A DNA stretch of 64,000 nucleotides, from assembly GCA_026119935.1 (NCBI GenBank), contig JALRMH010000013.1, forward strand, positions 715,792 through 779,791, read 5' to 3'. Positions 10,365-21,894 of this stretch are shown here, in pieces; within the stretch, counting starts at the first letter, position 1, and each line of letters starts with the position of its first letter. The translations under genes and the position numbers were made by a program. The notes under the pieces are model-generated. The model was not told where the DNA came from, made no database searches, and saw only the letters and a program-made list of their open reading frames with translations. The stretch is from Endothia cerciana. Its lineage: Eukaryota; Ascomycota; Sordariomycetes; Diaporthales; Cryphonectriaceae.

Positions 10365-10986
10365 ATGGCCGACTCCAGCACGCGTGGACACCGCGGCGGC
10401 AGGGGGGGAGGCAACTTCCGGGGCCGCGGAGGGGCCGGCAGCGGCGGGTCCGGTGGAGGCGGCGGCTACCACCACCGCGGGGGGCGAGGCGGCGGTGGGC
10501 ACCACCTCCACCAGCACGGCCATGGCGGGGACGGCGGCGAGCGCGCCGAGCGGCCAAAGAAGGAGAACATCCTGGACCTGGGCAAGTATCTGAACGAGGA
10601 GATCAGGGTCAAGTTCGCGGGGGGACGGGAAGGTGCGTCCTTTTTCTTTTTTTTCCTTCTTTTTCTTTTTTCCTCTTAGGTTTGCTTCAAACCTACATCT
10701 CTTTCCTCTCGCCCTGCTTGGTAATGGAGGAGGAAGGTGACATTCTCAATGTGCTGACCGTGTCTCTTTGTGCGTCTGTACAGTCACCGGTACCCTCAAG
10801 GGCTACGACCCCCTCATGAACCTCGTCCTCGACGAGGTCAAGGAGAAGATGCGCGACGACGCCGGCAACGAGACGACCCGCCCGCTGGGCCTGACGGTCG
10901 CCAGGGGCACCATTATCGTGCTGATCAGTCCCACGGACGGGAGCGAGGTGATAGACAACCCGTTCACGACGGCCGGCGAGGACTGA
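10365..10986 (+). CDS. LSM7: U6 snRNA-associated Sm-like protein LSm7 with RGG-rich N-terminus
   Basis: Subunit of the LSm2-8 ring (U6 snRNP) and the LSm1-7 ring (mRNA decapping). Two exons, 10365-10632 and 10784-10986, with a 151-bp phase-1 intron (GTGCGT donor, pyrimidine-rich, CAG acceptor). 156 residues. The N-terminal 65 or so residues are Gly/Arg/His-rich (GGRGGGNFRGRGG, HHLHQHGHGG). The Sm fold follows: ENILDLGKYLNEEIRVKF, then Sm1 GTLKGYDPLMNLVLDE and Sm2 VARGTIIVLISP. The core matches LSm7 rather than other LSm proteins (the LNEEIRVKF and DPLMNLVLDEV strands). The RGG-like tail is longer than in yeast or human LSm7, but such tails occur in Pezizomycotina. Confidence 0.93.
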
Positions 10987-12048
10987 GCCGGGTGCGGCAG
11001 CAGGAGAGGGAGCAGCAGAGGCAGCAAGGCAACAGACAGGCAGGCAGGCAGGCAGGCAGGCAAGCAGGCACCAGGCAGGGGCAGGATAACAACAGAGTAC
11101 GAGGCCGTCCAGATGTGGCTGGATAATTTTGGAGAGAGAGGGGGGGGGGGAGAGGGAGGAAGGGAGGGAGAGGGTGTCCTGGGGAGGCATTCACCCACTG
11201 CTGCCGGACCAGGCGCACGGGCATATCGGGATGTAGGACCCAGGCCAAAGCAAGACCCCGGAACCGACAGGCTCAGTGGGATCCTACGAGACGGGGCTGT
11301 TACCGTGTCTTGTCGGCGGCCAGTGCTTGCGGGCGGGACCGGGGCTGACGAGGGTCTTGGAGGAAGAGAAGACGGCAGCGTTGCTGCGGAGCCGGGGCTG
11401 GGCAGCCATTGTTCGAATGGAATAGATACCCAAAACACGGGCCCAAAAGACACGTCCCGGGCACTTTACGATGAGAAATGCGTCATGTTGAGAAGCTCCA
11501 GCGGGTTGCCATTTTGGGGGGGGGGGGAGGGGGGCAGGTTACACCTCCTTGCCGACGCGCGGTACTCGTTCAGTCCGTTGGTTTTCTCTCTAGACTACAC
11601 CGGTAGCCACACAACGTGCCTTGTCGGACCGACGGCGTCTGGCCCGGTCATGCTGTCCTTCGAAGCTGTTACATTTCAGGGAGACAGCGTCATCGGCGGA
11701 CCGTGAGAGCCATGCGAAGAGTGTATTTTGGTGAGGCGAGACATAAGGAGACCTACAGATAGAGAAGCGGCACTACCTCACCCGTCTAGAATGGTCCAAT
11801 CCATCCCAGGGGAGGCACTCGCATAGGCACAGGTTGCGGTATCCAGCCCTGGTTACCCATTTCCCTTCCTTTCCTTTCCAACCCCATTTTACACCCAAAG
11901 TTTTCCCTCTTGCCACTGTCATCCCTGGCTGCTATGAAGGGGGGATATGATATTGGTATCGTACACCCATCGCCCAGAACACCGAAGTCGCCATCCAAAA
12001 GAAAAGCAGACCACAAAGGCCGTAGTGAGTGGGCTCATCCGGACAGGA
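10987..12048. other. Intergenic between LSM7 and PMT2 (convergent)
   Basis: It holds a GGCA tetranucleotide repeat (about 11036-11066), G runs at about 11130-11142 and 11515-11528, and no supported gene. The open frames over 11113-11706 are low-complexity. Both flanking genes end here, so it holds both 3' flanks. Confidence 0.5.
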
Positions 12049-15000
12049 CTACGAGCCCGACCGGCTGCTTGCCTCATTCTTCTCACTGGCAGGCTTGGGC
12101 TGCTTAGCCCGCGCCTCATGATCCCCCTCCACGCTCTCCTTGGCAGGCGGGATAGACTCTTCACGCTCACCCCGCTCCTTGATTGTCTTCGAGTCGGCGC
12201 CCTCGACATCAGGGTGCGGAGGCGCGACACCGGCCTTGAGTAGCTCGTCCGCGTCGGCAGGAACCTCGACCTCGTTGCCGTCCGCGTCGAGCACTCGGGT
12301 GCGGGTCTCGTAGCGCGTCTTGAACTCTACTTTCCCCTCGAGCGCCTTGATCTGCTCCTCGTTGAGAATGTTGCCGTCCTGATCGCGATACTCGATGCGC
12401 TCCTCACGCTTCACAAGGCGTTGCCCGGGTGGGATGGGTGCGCCGCTGATGCCTGCGTTCTTGAAGAACTCATCGGGGTCATGAAGGGGCTTCTGCGCGT
12501 CGCCGCCGGCCTGGATAACTTGAGCCCCCGCCGGGGCGTCCGATTGTGCTGCTGCATTGGTGGAAGCCACAGATGCCTTTGGCACGCCACTGTACTGGTC
12601 ATACTGTCGCGGGGTCATGTTAGCCACTAGCGCGAGAGGGCACGGAAAGAGCATACCCAGCTCGTGTGAGAGGAAATACTACAGAACAAGATACTTTTGC
12701 GTCTGAACCGGCTTTGAAGCCCATATCGATTGCCCCCTTGCCGCCTATAGGACTTCCAGGTTCGCAGGGTTCATGCATCTTGATGTAGGGCGAAGCAATG
12801 CTATGCGGCATCGACTCTACGGGCACTCGCTCGGGTCTCCCGCTCTTTTTCTTGTCTATGACCGCTGCCTCTGGGGCAGTTTCCTGGAGGGGATCAGCTC
12901 CGGGGGGAAGCTACTTACATTGCTGAAGAACGTGTTGCAGTCGAAGTCCCACGTCTCGAACAGCTTGACACGGTTGCACTCGTTCTTGGTCCACATGTTG
13001 CCGTACGCGAGAGGCGAATACAGCATAAATACCACAGCGGATACCACTAGGAAACTGACCGTCGCGGTCTTGTTGATGATTGGGTTCTCGCGGATGGCGG
13101 AGACCGGCGCACGAGCTGTCACGTAGTCGAAGAACTGGCACAGCGCCATGATGGCGAAGACCAGTGCCGGGAAGTAGTGGTGCAGGAAAAGCTGGCGCTG
13201 CATCAAGTAGAAGGGAAAGTAGTGGAGGGCCCAACCCAGCACGGACGTTCCGATCTCGTAGTCAAACCGCTTGAACATCGTGTTTGCGTAGTCGTTGCAG
13301 CTCCGCTGCCACCGAAGGACGGCGATGCCCTTGAACAAGACGTAGATGGCGACAGCCAGAGTGGAGCCCCACCAGATGACTGGGTTGCCGATGAGGTAGA
13401 CCTGCCGGTGGTTCTTACCCCAAAAGTTGATTCCTCGTCGCAAAATGGGCCACGAGTCAGGGCGAGAGTCCCAGGCATGGGACTCGACGAGACCGGCGTT
13501 GGTCTTCCACATGACCTGCTGCAGTTCCCAGAACTTGCCGAAGAAGCCGGGGTTTTCATAGTTGACCTTTTCAGAGTCTGGGCCCAGCATGGGGTGCTCG
13601 TTGGACTCGATATACCACAGGCTGTTTGGAAGCGTACCGCCCCGAGCGCAAGTAACTTCTTGCTGTTCAGAGGCCCACTCCGGCAACTTAACCTTGTGGG
13701 AGAACAAGACACAGCCGGTCATGATGTGGACCAGCTTGAATTTCGTCTCTATGGTACGCAGCCGCTCCCGCGCCACCCCAGGCTTGGACTGCTTCTCGAC
13801 AATCTCGACACGGAAATAGTCGTTGGCGTCGCCCTCGAAGCCTTCGTAACCGTAGGCGGAGACTTCGTTCTGCCAATCAGCCTCGGTGACGGGAGGTCGG
13901 ACGTCGTGCGAGTGGACGCGACGGTGGGTAGGCATGTGGTAAATGCGGACGACGTCGCCATTCTTGATGTAGGCAGGCTCATCCAGCTTATCCCAGGCGT
14001 CAGTACCGTTGATGGGCTCGCCATTGGCACCCAGCGGTTGGGTCTGGTTCTCCAGTAGCCACAAGTTGTTCTCATCCTTATGAGGGTATAGAGTAATCTG
14101 TTGCTGCTTGCTTCCGGTCGGATACATAAGGGGATGCGAGTGGAGGTAGCCACCTTGCGTATTGACGTGGCGGATGGAGACTCTGCTGCCCATGAGCACG
14201 TCAACTGGCACATCCTGCATTCCCTTGGAATTCAGCGTAGACTGAAATTCGGAGCTCATGAAGCCATCACCCTCGCCAGGGTTGACGAGGCAAGCAAAGT
14301 GAATAGCAAACATGGCCATGTAAAAAGTAGCAGGAATCACGATCAGGCAGAAGACGCGCGCCATGAAATGTTTGGCAAAGACGCGCTAGCAGCATTGTCA
14401 GTGGCTTTTCTGGGAGAATGTTCCTTTTTTTGGGGGGGGGGGGGGAGCACTCACCATCGTGACGGTCTTGGTGTCGCCAAGCAACACCCAGAGCTGAACC
14501 AGGGTCAGGGACCCGACCCAAGCGATCGTGAAGAGGCCGACCCATTTGATACTGAAAGTGATGCCCAGGCCCAGGCCAGTCATGACAAGCCAGAACCACC
14601 AGCTCGCGTGGAAGGCCCTGGTGGGTCCCAGTTCGTGTTGGTTCGTGAAGGAGACGAACGACATGGCCGTAAAGGCCGTGGCGAGGACGAGCGGCGAATC
14701 GAGGAGGATCAAGCGGGCTTGGGTCAGGAGGCCATTCTCTGCGTGAGGCCCGGTCAGCGCATGTTTCCCGGTGCCGGGCGTCCAGAACTTACCAAAGGTG
14801 ATCAGACCAGCTCCCATAGCAGCTGTGAAGGTACGGCATCCGGCAGCCTTCAAGGTCAGGAACATGGTGGGCACCAGAAGGATACCGCAGATGGCGGGGA
14901 ATGCCCGCATCGCGACGTAGGGGACCTTTGGCTCCACATAGTCCATTCCGATCTCCTTGAAGTCGAACTCGCCATCGAAGCCCGCGAGCCAGCCGAAGAG

Positions 15001-15365
15001 TGTAATGAGGAGTTTGGCCAGAGGAGGGTGGACGTCCATAAAGAATTTGCCCTTGATGTATTTCGAGGCGAAGCCACCGAAGCTGTGGAAGGAAACCTGT
15101 TAGCTCAGGCCGCGCCGGCCGGGGGAGCGCATGTGAACACGTACTGGACCTCGTCGAAGACGACACTGTCAGGCTGGTAGATGCGGAAGAGCCGAACGAT
15201 GGCGCCGAGAATGGTCATGCCGATCATGACCTGGTAGTCAGAGATGGGAAGGAGGAAGACGTCGTTGTCCTCGACGCCCTCGGAGGTGTAGTCATCCTGC
15301 TGTTTCGCCTTGCCGTCGGGATGGACGGCCGAGGCCTGCGCCTTCGCGTCGGCTGGGCGAGCCAT
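12049..15365 (-). CDS. PMT2: Dolichyl-phosphate-mannose protein mannosyltransferase, PMT2 family
   Basis: ER membrane enzyme that transfers mannose from dolichyl-phosphate mannose to Ser/Thr of secretory proteins, the first step of O-mannosylation; family members work as dimers with a PMT1-type partner. Five exons: 15365-15145, 15082-14793, 14738-14455, 14385-12919, 12603-12049. Introns are 62, 54, 69 and 315 bp. The lengths sum to exactly 939 codons (938 residues). Seen: the luminal catalytic-loop Asp-Glu in SVVFDEVHFGGFASKY (D71, E72), FMDVHPPLAK, and ENGLLTQARLILLDS across a splice junction. Next come a MIR region (about 326-525, with GSRVSIRHVNTQGGYLHSH and LYPHKDENNLWLLEN) and C-terminal membrane spans (HYFPALVFAIMALCQF). 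The tail ends in an acidic/basic segment (ERIEYRDQDGNILNEEQIKA). Intron 3 carries 14 G on the plus strand. Neighbour genes are unrelated. Confidence 0.93.
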
Positions 15366-18300
15366 GCTCGCAGACGGAGCTTATGGGGATTCGCGATGCG
15401 GTCGCACGGCAAGCGGGAGAGGAGGGCTTTCGAAGATGCGATGTCTGGTTTTTCGTAAGGAGTAGCAGCTTCGAGGCAGTGCGCGAGGGAGAAGCTGAAG
15501 GAGCAGAGAGGCGGGTGAGCGAATGTCAAGAAGAGAAGTGGGTCATTACAAGGTGGTCGTCATCAGGTGAGCTGGACGACGAGATGAGAACTAAGACGAG
15601 CTAAGTCCTGGCTGTAATGTACAGCTGGGACATAAGAGCTTGAGACCCTGTCGTTCCTGCTGTCGCTGCTATTGACTATGCCCCCCCCCAAAAAATAAAT
15701 CGGAAGCCCTTGGATGCGAAGGGAGAGAAATAGGGAAAAAGGGGGCAGAAATCCTCGAGGCGTGGGACGACGAATAGTCAAGCTCAAAGAGGCCACTTTA
15801 CGAATGATGCCGCCAGGTGCTAGCTCCCAGCTGCTGGCAAGGGATAGCTGGGGCTGAAAGGTGGCAGACAGGGGGACCTTGGGGGCCTGGGTGGGGTGGG
15901 GTGGTACAGCATCCCCCTGCCCTGTGCCCTGTCGAAGATCTCCCGCTCCAGCAACCTCCCTTGAGAGCCCTCCACAGAGGTGTTCTATTCCTTTCCAGCG
16001 CGTATCAACCGCCTAGAGGAGGCATGTGAAACTGCTAGACGGATGCATGTATGGCTGGTTGTACCGCGTCCAACACAATGAATTGTTTGCATGACAGGTC
16101 CAGTTGATAACCGTCCCAAAAGGAGGGTGACCGTCGCTTGTCATTGATTATCCCAAGTCAGTGCAACATTGTACCACGGTGGACTCATTACTCGGTGCCG
16201 TACATCGTTGCACCCTCACCACCGCGCCAGAGAGATGCAGCCACTTACGCTACGCTACCCTCGAAGGGGGTCCGGGGAGGTCATACAGCCAGCTGTGAGA
16301 GATACCCGGACCCGGTCGACTGGTGCGCTGTCCTCTTCTCTCTCTCTCATGGCTCGTCGTCGCTGGCTTCACGCGCTACATGTATCCAACGTCCCCTTGA
16401 GGCGCGAAGGCGGGTCTGGAATAACCGTCATACTGGCTGGACCACCCAGTTATCCTCCATCTCTACGTCGCTATGGATACCACCGTCCTTTGTCTCCTCT
16501 TATCCAGGGCCGCGCTGCCTGTTGGTAAGGGCGGCGGTCGTCGCCAGATCATTCTGATACCTTGACTTTCTCCTCGCACCTTTCTGCAGTACGCACCCAG
16601 AGGCGCCAGTCACGCTGTCGTCCCCCTGCCAAGGGCAGTCGAGACACATGGAAGGACCTCGGCGCCTACTCCTGACACCCTGAGGAAGATGAGCGGAAGT
16701 CGAAACGACACAGAGCAATCAACAAGCCGCCTCCATCATACGCCATCGCCGTACGTACTGGCAGGCGTTGCGGCAGATTTCGGGCTTGGACGATGGGCCC
16801 CCGAGCGCGGCGGTGGCCGAAGATTTGGCCGTCGCAGGAGGCCCGGATGGCCTTTCATGAGGTTCTAACGCTCCACCTCGAGAGCAGGTGTGTCGGTCTG
16901 GCGCTCTGGTCCTGAATACATACATGTGTGTGTGCATGTGAGAAGAGATGATTCGCGCCCCAACTTCCAGTGTCCTTTTTTTCCCCCCCTCAGATTCACC
17001 TCCAGGCCCCACAAAGAGAAAAACCTGCCCGTCTCTCTTGTGCTATCGAGTCAAGGTCGTAGGCGAGAAAGCGGCCCGTTCTGGCACGGGCGTGGCAGCG
17101 CTTCCTCTCGGCTCTGGCAGGGGAGAGCACAGCGAGGTTCTCAGCGGTGGAGGGGCCGATGAAGTGGCCCTTGCCCCTGCCGCGGCTCTCAGAGTAGGCG
17201 TGGTTACGGCCGCCGAGAGCTAGCCCTGTGCGCTGCGGCGAACCCCCTCCCAGGGCTTCGTCGGCTTCCGCGCACGGGGTTGGGCTCGGCGGCTGGCGAA
17301 TAAGTGATAAGATCCTGAATGATGAGCTAGTCGCCAGGCCCGAGGGTGAGATTAAGTCGGACGTGGACGTGCTCATGCTCGTGCCTGGTGCGGAAGAGGC
17401 GCCTGGGGTGGGCGGTAGGGTTGGTGCCATTGCCGCTGGCGCCTGTGTCGGAATCAGGTAGAGCCGGCATGATGTTTGTGGTTGTATCGTCAGCTTTGGA
17501 TGCTGTTGACTTGTCGTTTGTTTCAGTGACGACATCTCGACAGAGCGGCTCCGTATCTTATCCTATCCTATCTTATCTCTGCTATCCCATCTTGTCACGT
17601 GTTGGGACATCATGTGGGTTCTCTACCAAGCGCTGTGCTATGCCCGTGGGCAGTACTAAGCAACCTTTTCTGCTCAATACACTCGCACCTCCTGTGGTGG
17701 GTGCCGGAAATGGTTTGCGGCCGAAACTGGTGAGGCGTTGGCCCAGGTGCCAGGTAAGGCATGGTTTCGAAGTCGCTTCTGAGGGGATGGGATCTTATCA
17801 AACGCCAGCATTCTGCCCAAACTCTGTCGCTCATGTCCTCAACTGGGCGACCACTAGTCACCTCCGACCTCTATATGATCGGGAAGTCTCTAATGGGCTC
17901 GGATGCCCTGTCGCCCTACCCTGCCACTGATACTTGCCGCAACCACATGCCGCCTTGGTTGGTCAAAGACTCCACGGCTTCCACGATCGTCAGGCGAGAC
18001 GACCTCTCATTGGCGTCAAGGTAAAATCATCAACCTGCTTGCGAGCTATCTACCCAGACCTTCGTCGTCCTGCCATCTCGCTTCCGTATTCAGCCAAGCC
18101 CCAAGCGACGCCCCGAACCTGGGAGCTTCTCGCGCCTTGGCCGCGATGCGAGCCCACAGTTGGACACCTCCTGGCCCCTGCTGCCTGCCGTTAGGCATGG
18201 CTGCCTCGATGCGTGGCCGGCCGCCATACTGCGTATGCGCCGGTAAGCCCGCCGCCTGTGCGCCATGCCCCGCGGTGCAGCGTCTTCCTGAGCTGCGGCG

Positions 18301-19276
18301 CGGTCAGCCTGCGTGAGAGGGAGGTGAGGCAGGCTGTAGGTCTGGGAGAAACCAGACTCACATCAGTTCCTACGCCTGACTTGCTCGGAAATCTTTTTGC
18401 CTAGCCCTCCTCAGCGTGGAGGTTAGGGAAACCCACTGTCGCTGCTGTCACCATCGTCGTCCGCCCAGTGTTGTGGTGGGTGGTGACATAGCCCGTCAGG
18501 TGTGGACCTGTGTGAGGTGACCCCCCCCCCCCCCCATAAAGAGGGTAACCACCAGGCTGCATTCTCAGACTTAGATTGAAGAATCGACTATCCTTCTCAT
18601 CTTCGTTCTCTGTTCAGATCTAATGCACCTTCAAGTTGCCTGGTTTCTTTGGCCCTAGGGTCTCTATCTTGTCTTCTTTCTAAACTGACACGCTAGGGCT
18701 GACTGAGCCCTCTGCTACCTCTACCCGGTCGTCACCTCGTGCGACTGCGCCGGAGTTATGGCTCACCAGCGCGGCGCCGTAGCCGTGCGGCCATCACGTT
18801 GCGCGGCCTACGACCCAGAACTGCGGCGAGATCCGTCTGGCGCTTGGCCATAGCTGGAGCTGCGGTCGACGTGTCCGTCACGCCGTATGGAGCCTGGTTG
18901 CGGGGGGCCGCGATGCTAGACGGGGAATGCCGGTATGGCTTAAAGAGGAAGAGGAGGGGGCAAGGGGGGTCAGATACAGCGAGGGAGCACGACTTCCTAC
19001 TTATGCTCAGAGGTGTGCACGTCGTGCCGGAGGCTATCTATCTCCTACAACATCGCCTCTCAGCCCCGTCGCGCCTTGCCTGGGCTGCCGATGAGGTACA
19101 TCCCGGGCCCAGGGCCGGGATCGTGGATGCGTGCGGTGGTAGACCTCGACACTGGGCCTTGCGCAAGTGTTGCGCAAGCATGAGGATCACACGTGGAAGA
19201 CAGCATCCCCACTCGCCCGCGCCTAGGAAGGGACAGGTCTCGGGGTGGTTGACGGCCTTCTATATGGAGACGCGGC
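15366..19276. other. PMT2 upstream flank and gene-poor stretch
   Basis: 15366-15700 is likely the PMT2 promoter and 5' leader. On the minus strand, 17535-16996 is open for 179 residues (Ser/Thr/Pro-rich start), with no family signal or clear splice partner. On the plus strand, a frame at 18739-19548 is open for 269 residues, but its composition (Arg/Pro/Gly-rich, no structure) looks like a chance frame in GC-rich DNA. Fifteen C occur at 18521-18535. No tRNA or rRNA is seen. Confidence 0.4.
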
Positions 19277-19984
19277 GTGTGCTGGGCAACCAACTCAACA
19301 GCGAGACTCAGGAGGCGCGTGCCGGACCCAAGAGGGAGTCCACCGCGGGCTTCAACCCTCGGCTCACGAGATCCTCCAATGCCTATCAAACCGGTCCCCC
19401 CCCCCCCTTCCCTGACCGCGGCCTTGTCTGGCCCCAACAGCATCTTCGCAACATACGCGGCTTTCTAACAAGCTCAAGCATCCGTCCTCCGAGGCCCAGA
19501 TGGGCTCTCCTCTCGAGCCTCCTTCGCCTCTACGAGGTCGACACCTAGCCCGGTCTGGGGACGCGTTTTGGATGATGCGGATCCAGACACGGGATCTAGG
19601 CGGCCGCGGAAAAAACCTGGGGCAGGCAGCGAGGCAGGATCCCCACATGGATGTCGAGGCACCGGCTGCCATCTCTGGGGGTCAACGAGGCGCACCATCC
19701 TCGCCTTCCGGGCTCTGCGGCTCGGGCACGCTGCCTGGGTTGTTGACTTCGCGGAGGCCCAAGGTGGACGCCGCCAAACGTCCACGGGAGCGGGGAGTCA
19801 CCGGCCGAGCTTCGCAGCGCTCCAAACCCACGCGCTGCCGCCGCCTTCCTCCCATGGCCCCTGGACGAGGCGATGGGCCTGGTGCGCCATATCCCCACGG
19901 TTCACAGCCGCATCACGATGGCGGCTGGGAGAGTTCATCCAGGTCCGGTACGGTCACAACGCCGGCCCGGTTTTGAGCGGGTAA
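19277..19984 (+). pseudogene. Possible decayed coding fragment, unrecognised
   Basis: The frame from 19277 reads PIKPVPPPPSLTAALSGPNS then IFATYAAF, meets TAA (19466-19468), and continues in the same frame with a Ser/Arg/Pro-rich segment (GLSSRASFASTRSTPSPVWG, then DDADPDTGSRRPRKKPG). CAA in place of that TAA would keep it open. Further on, another frame becomes the more protein-like one. The whole reads like a disordered, basic fungal protein that has been damaged. Low certainty, because low-complexity Ser/Pro frames arise easily in GC-rich DNA. Confidence 0.2.
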
Positions 19985-20215
19985 AAATGACGCCTGAACC
20001 GACGGGAGCGGTAAAAATATATGTATATAAAAACAAATTAAAAAAGGCCATCCGGACCGGGTTTGAACGAGAAAAATGGACGTCTGAACCTAACGAGAGC
20101 GGTAAAAAAGGGTGTCCGGACCGGTTTAAGGCAAGAAAAGAAGAGCTCCAAACCGAGTGAGAGTGGTGAAAAAAAAAAAAAAAAAAAAAAAAGACGGCCG
20201 GACCATTCCAAAATC
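19971..20215 (+). repeat. Three diverged tandem units, A-rich, about 65-90 bp each
   Basis: Three successive copies share the order: TTTGARCGGGTAAAAA-like start, then CGTCTGAACC / CGCCTGAACC / GCTCCAAACC, then GAGCGGTAAAAA (third copy GAGTGGTGAAAA), then CCGGACCGG. Approximate units are 19973-20062, 20063-20126 and 20127-20205. The third contains a pure A run of about 23 bases (20168-20190). The copies differ by transitions and by indels in the A tracts. Confidence 0.7.
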
Positions 20216-20345
20216 ACGAAAATCAGAGGGCCGGGCCAGCCAGGAGAAGTCAGAAGGCCAGGCTGCCCAAGAAGACACGAGTAGTCCAGTCCCTGCAGTC
20301 ACGGTCCGCGATTGCTACTCCAGCAGCACACTTCGCGCGCACGTC

Positions 20346-20472
20346 GAGGCTGATGTGGAAGGTGTGGGCTCTAAGGGGGTGATGTCTACAGTTGCGAGGC
20401 CGTGACAGGACAGCCGAGGCTGGTGTGGAAGGCATGGGCTCTAAGGTGGGTGATATGTCTACAGGTGCGAGG
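20346..20472 (+). repeat. Direct repeat of about 55 bp, two copies
   Basis: Copy 1 (20346-20399) and copy 2 (20416-20472) both run from GAGGCTGRTGTGGAAGG through GGGCTCTAAG to ATGTCTACAG and TGCGAGG, with a few substitutions and small indels. They are separated by about 16 bp, giving a 70-bp period. Confidence 0.8.
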
Positions 20473-21708
20473 TTGGACAGCAGCAGGAAGCCCAAGCCCG
20501 CCAGGCGTAAAGTGGGCTTGAACTACTCTTCTCAGGTCACGCCAGGTCAGGCACGTCAGGTCAGGTCGGATCGGGTGGTTCCCAACAACCGTGATCTGTT
20601 CGTAGGCTGTGTGTATGTGGGAGTATCGAGCTGCTACAGCCCGTGGGAGGTAAGTGGTTCTAGCCCAGCTAGCCCCCCCCCCCCCTAGACCTAGGACGCA
20701 AATGCTAAACCCCAACGATGATCAAAAGGACCGCGGCCCGCGTGTTAGCCGCATGCGGCACGAGCAGTCGCCGTCCAGGTGCCGCAACCGTCAAGTTCTC
20801 ACCTGACTAACGGCTAGGCATTACAGTGCTCTAGGCGATCATTCGATTGTTGCTCGAGCTTACCGCTGCTTTCCTGTCGGCCTGTCGATCAACAGGCCGG
20901 GGAGCTAAACGAGAGGAAGACAAGCTGAAAGACTACCATCTAGGCTTTCGTTTTCGGCCATCGTCCAGTCAAGTCTGGCCTGTCTCCAACAATCACCGTG
21001 CCAGGAGAAGACCGGTGATGGGTTGTTGCTGCCCCCTTCCCCACGGCCCTTGACCCCGGGAAGCGGTCTGTGGCGAGAGTACCTCGCCATCTCCCCCCTC
21101 CCTCATCTTCTCCCCGGCCCCAGCTGCGGGCCAGAACAAGTAATGACAGCGTCCGCCTCGGCGCGGCCCAGGAAGGGAAAGGTCATCCCACAGGTCACAT
21201 TGCTCAGGAAGATGTAACGTCTCACAGGGCCGGGTCATGGGGTGTGGCAGCTCGCTCCCAGAGGCGGCAGAGCGTCGCCTGATACGAGGCAAGGTCCCCC
21301 GTATGAGGTACTAGGGGAGGGCTTGGTGCATCGTGATCTAGCGCCTCCCTCTGTCCTGTCGCATGTGATCTATCTGGCCGATGCAACATCATCTCCTATC
21401 GAAAGGGGGGACGGCTGCCGGTGCCCAATGCACGGCAGTTGGGAAGGGGGTGGCGACTTAGGCTCGGACGCAGCTGATTCCCCCGACAAAAAGAACCCAA
21501 AACAGCCCGAGAGCTGGCGTCATCTTCGGTCGCCTAAAGTTGACAGGGTCAGAAGAGGGAGGCTAGGAGGGTCAGAGGGGGAGAGGGAGAGAGACCGCCA
21601 GCCTTTCCCTGGCGACCAGGGGAGCCGCCCGTCCTCGCATCGCCCTTGGCACGAAAAATCAATAATCTTGAAACCTGACCAACCTGCCTCCATCGAGAAC
21701 ACTGTTGG

Positions 21709-21894
21709 CGTGAGGGGAAGCTGAGCCTGCCCTGCCGCGTTGGATCATGGCCATTCCAAGCGAGCGTGTACCGTACCCGTCGGTGAGGGCACGATCGGGG
21801 AGAAAAGGGAGCGAAGGGGAGCTAAACCCGCTCTCTGCCGTGCCGCTCTGGATCATGGCATTCCAAGCACCGTGTACCGTACCCGTCAGTGAGA
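21709..21894 (+). repeat. Tandem duplication, about 80-bp unit, period about 103 bp
   Basis: Copy 1 (about 21709-21786) and copy 2 (about 21812-21894) share GAGGGGAAGCT / GAAGGGGAGCT, then GGATCATGG, CATTCCAAGC and CGTGTACCGTACCCGTC. They are separated by roughly 25 bp. A GA microsatellite and a G run follow (about 21889-21930). Confidence 0.75.

Noticed and set aside
13177..14058. 293-residue plus-strand frame opposite PMT2
   Set aside because: Antisense shadow of exon 4 of PMT2.
18739..19548. 269-residue plus-strand open frame
   Set aside because: Composition is Arg/Pro/Gly-rich without secondary structure or splice signals, and the frame crosses sequence that looks better in another frame.
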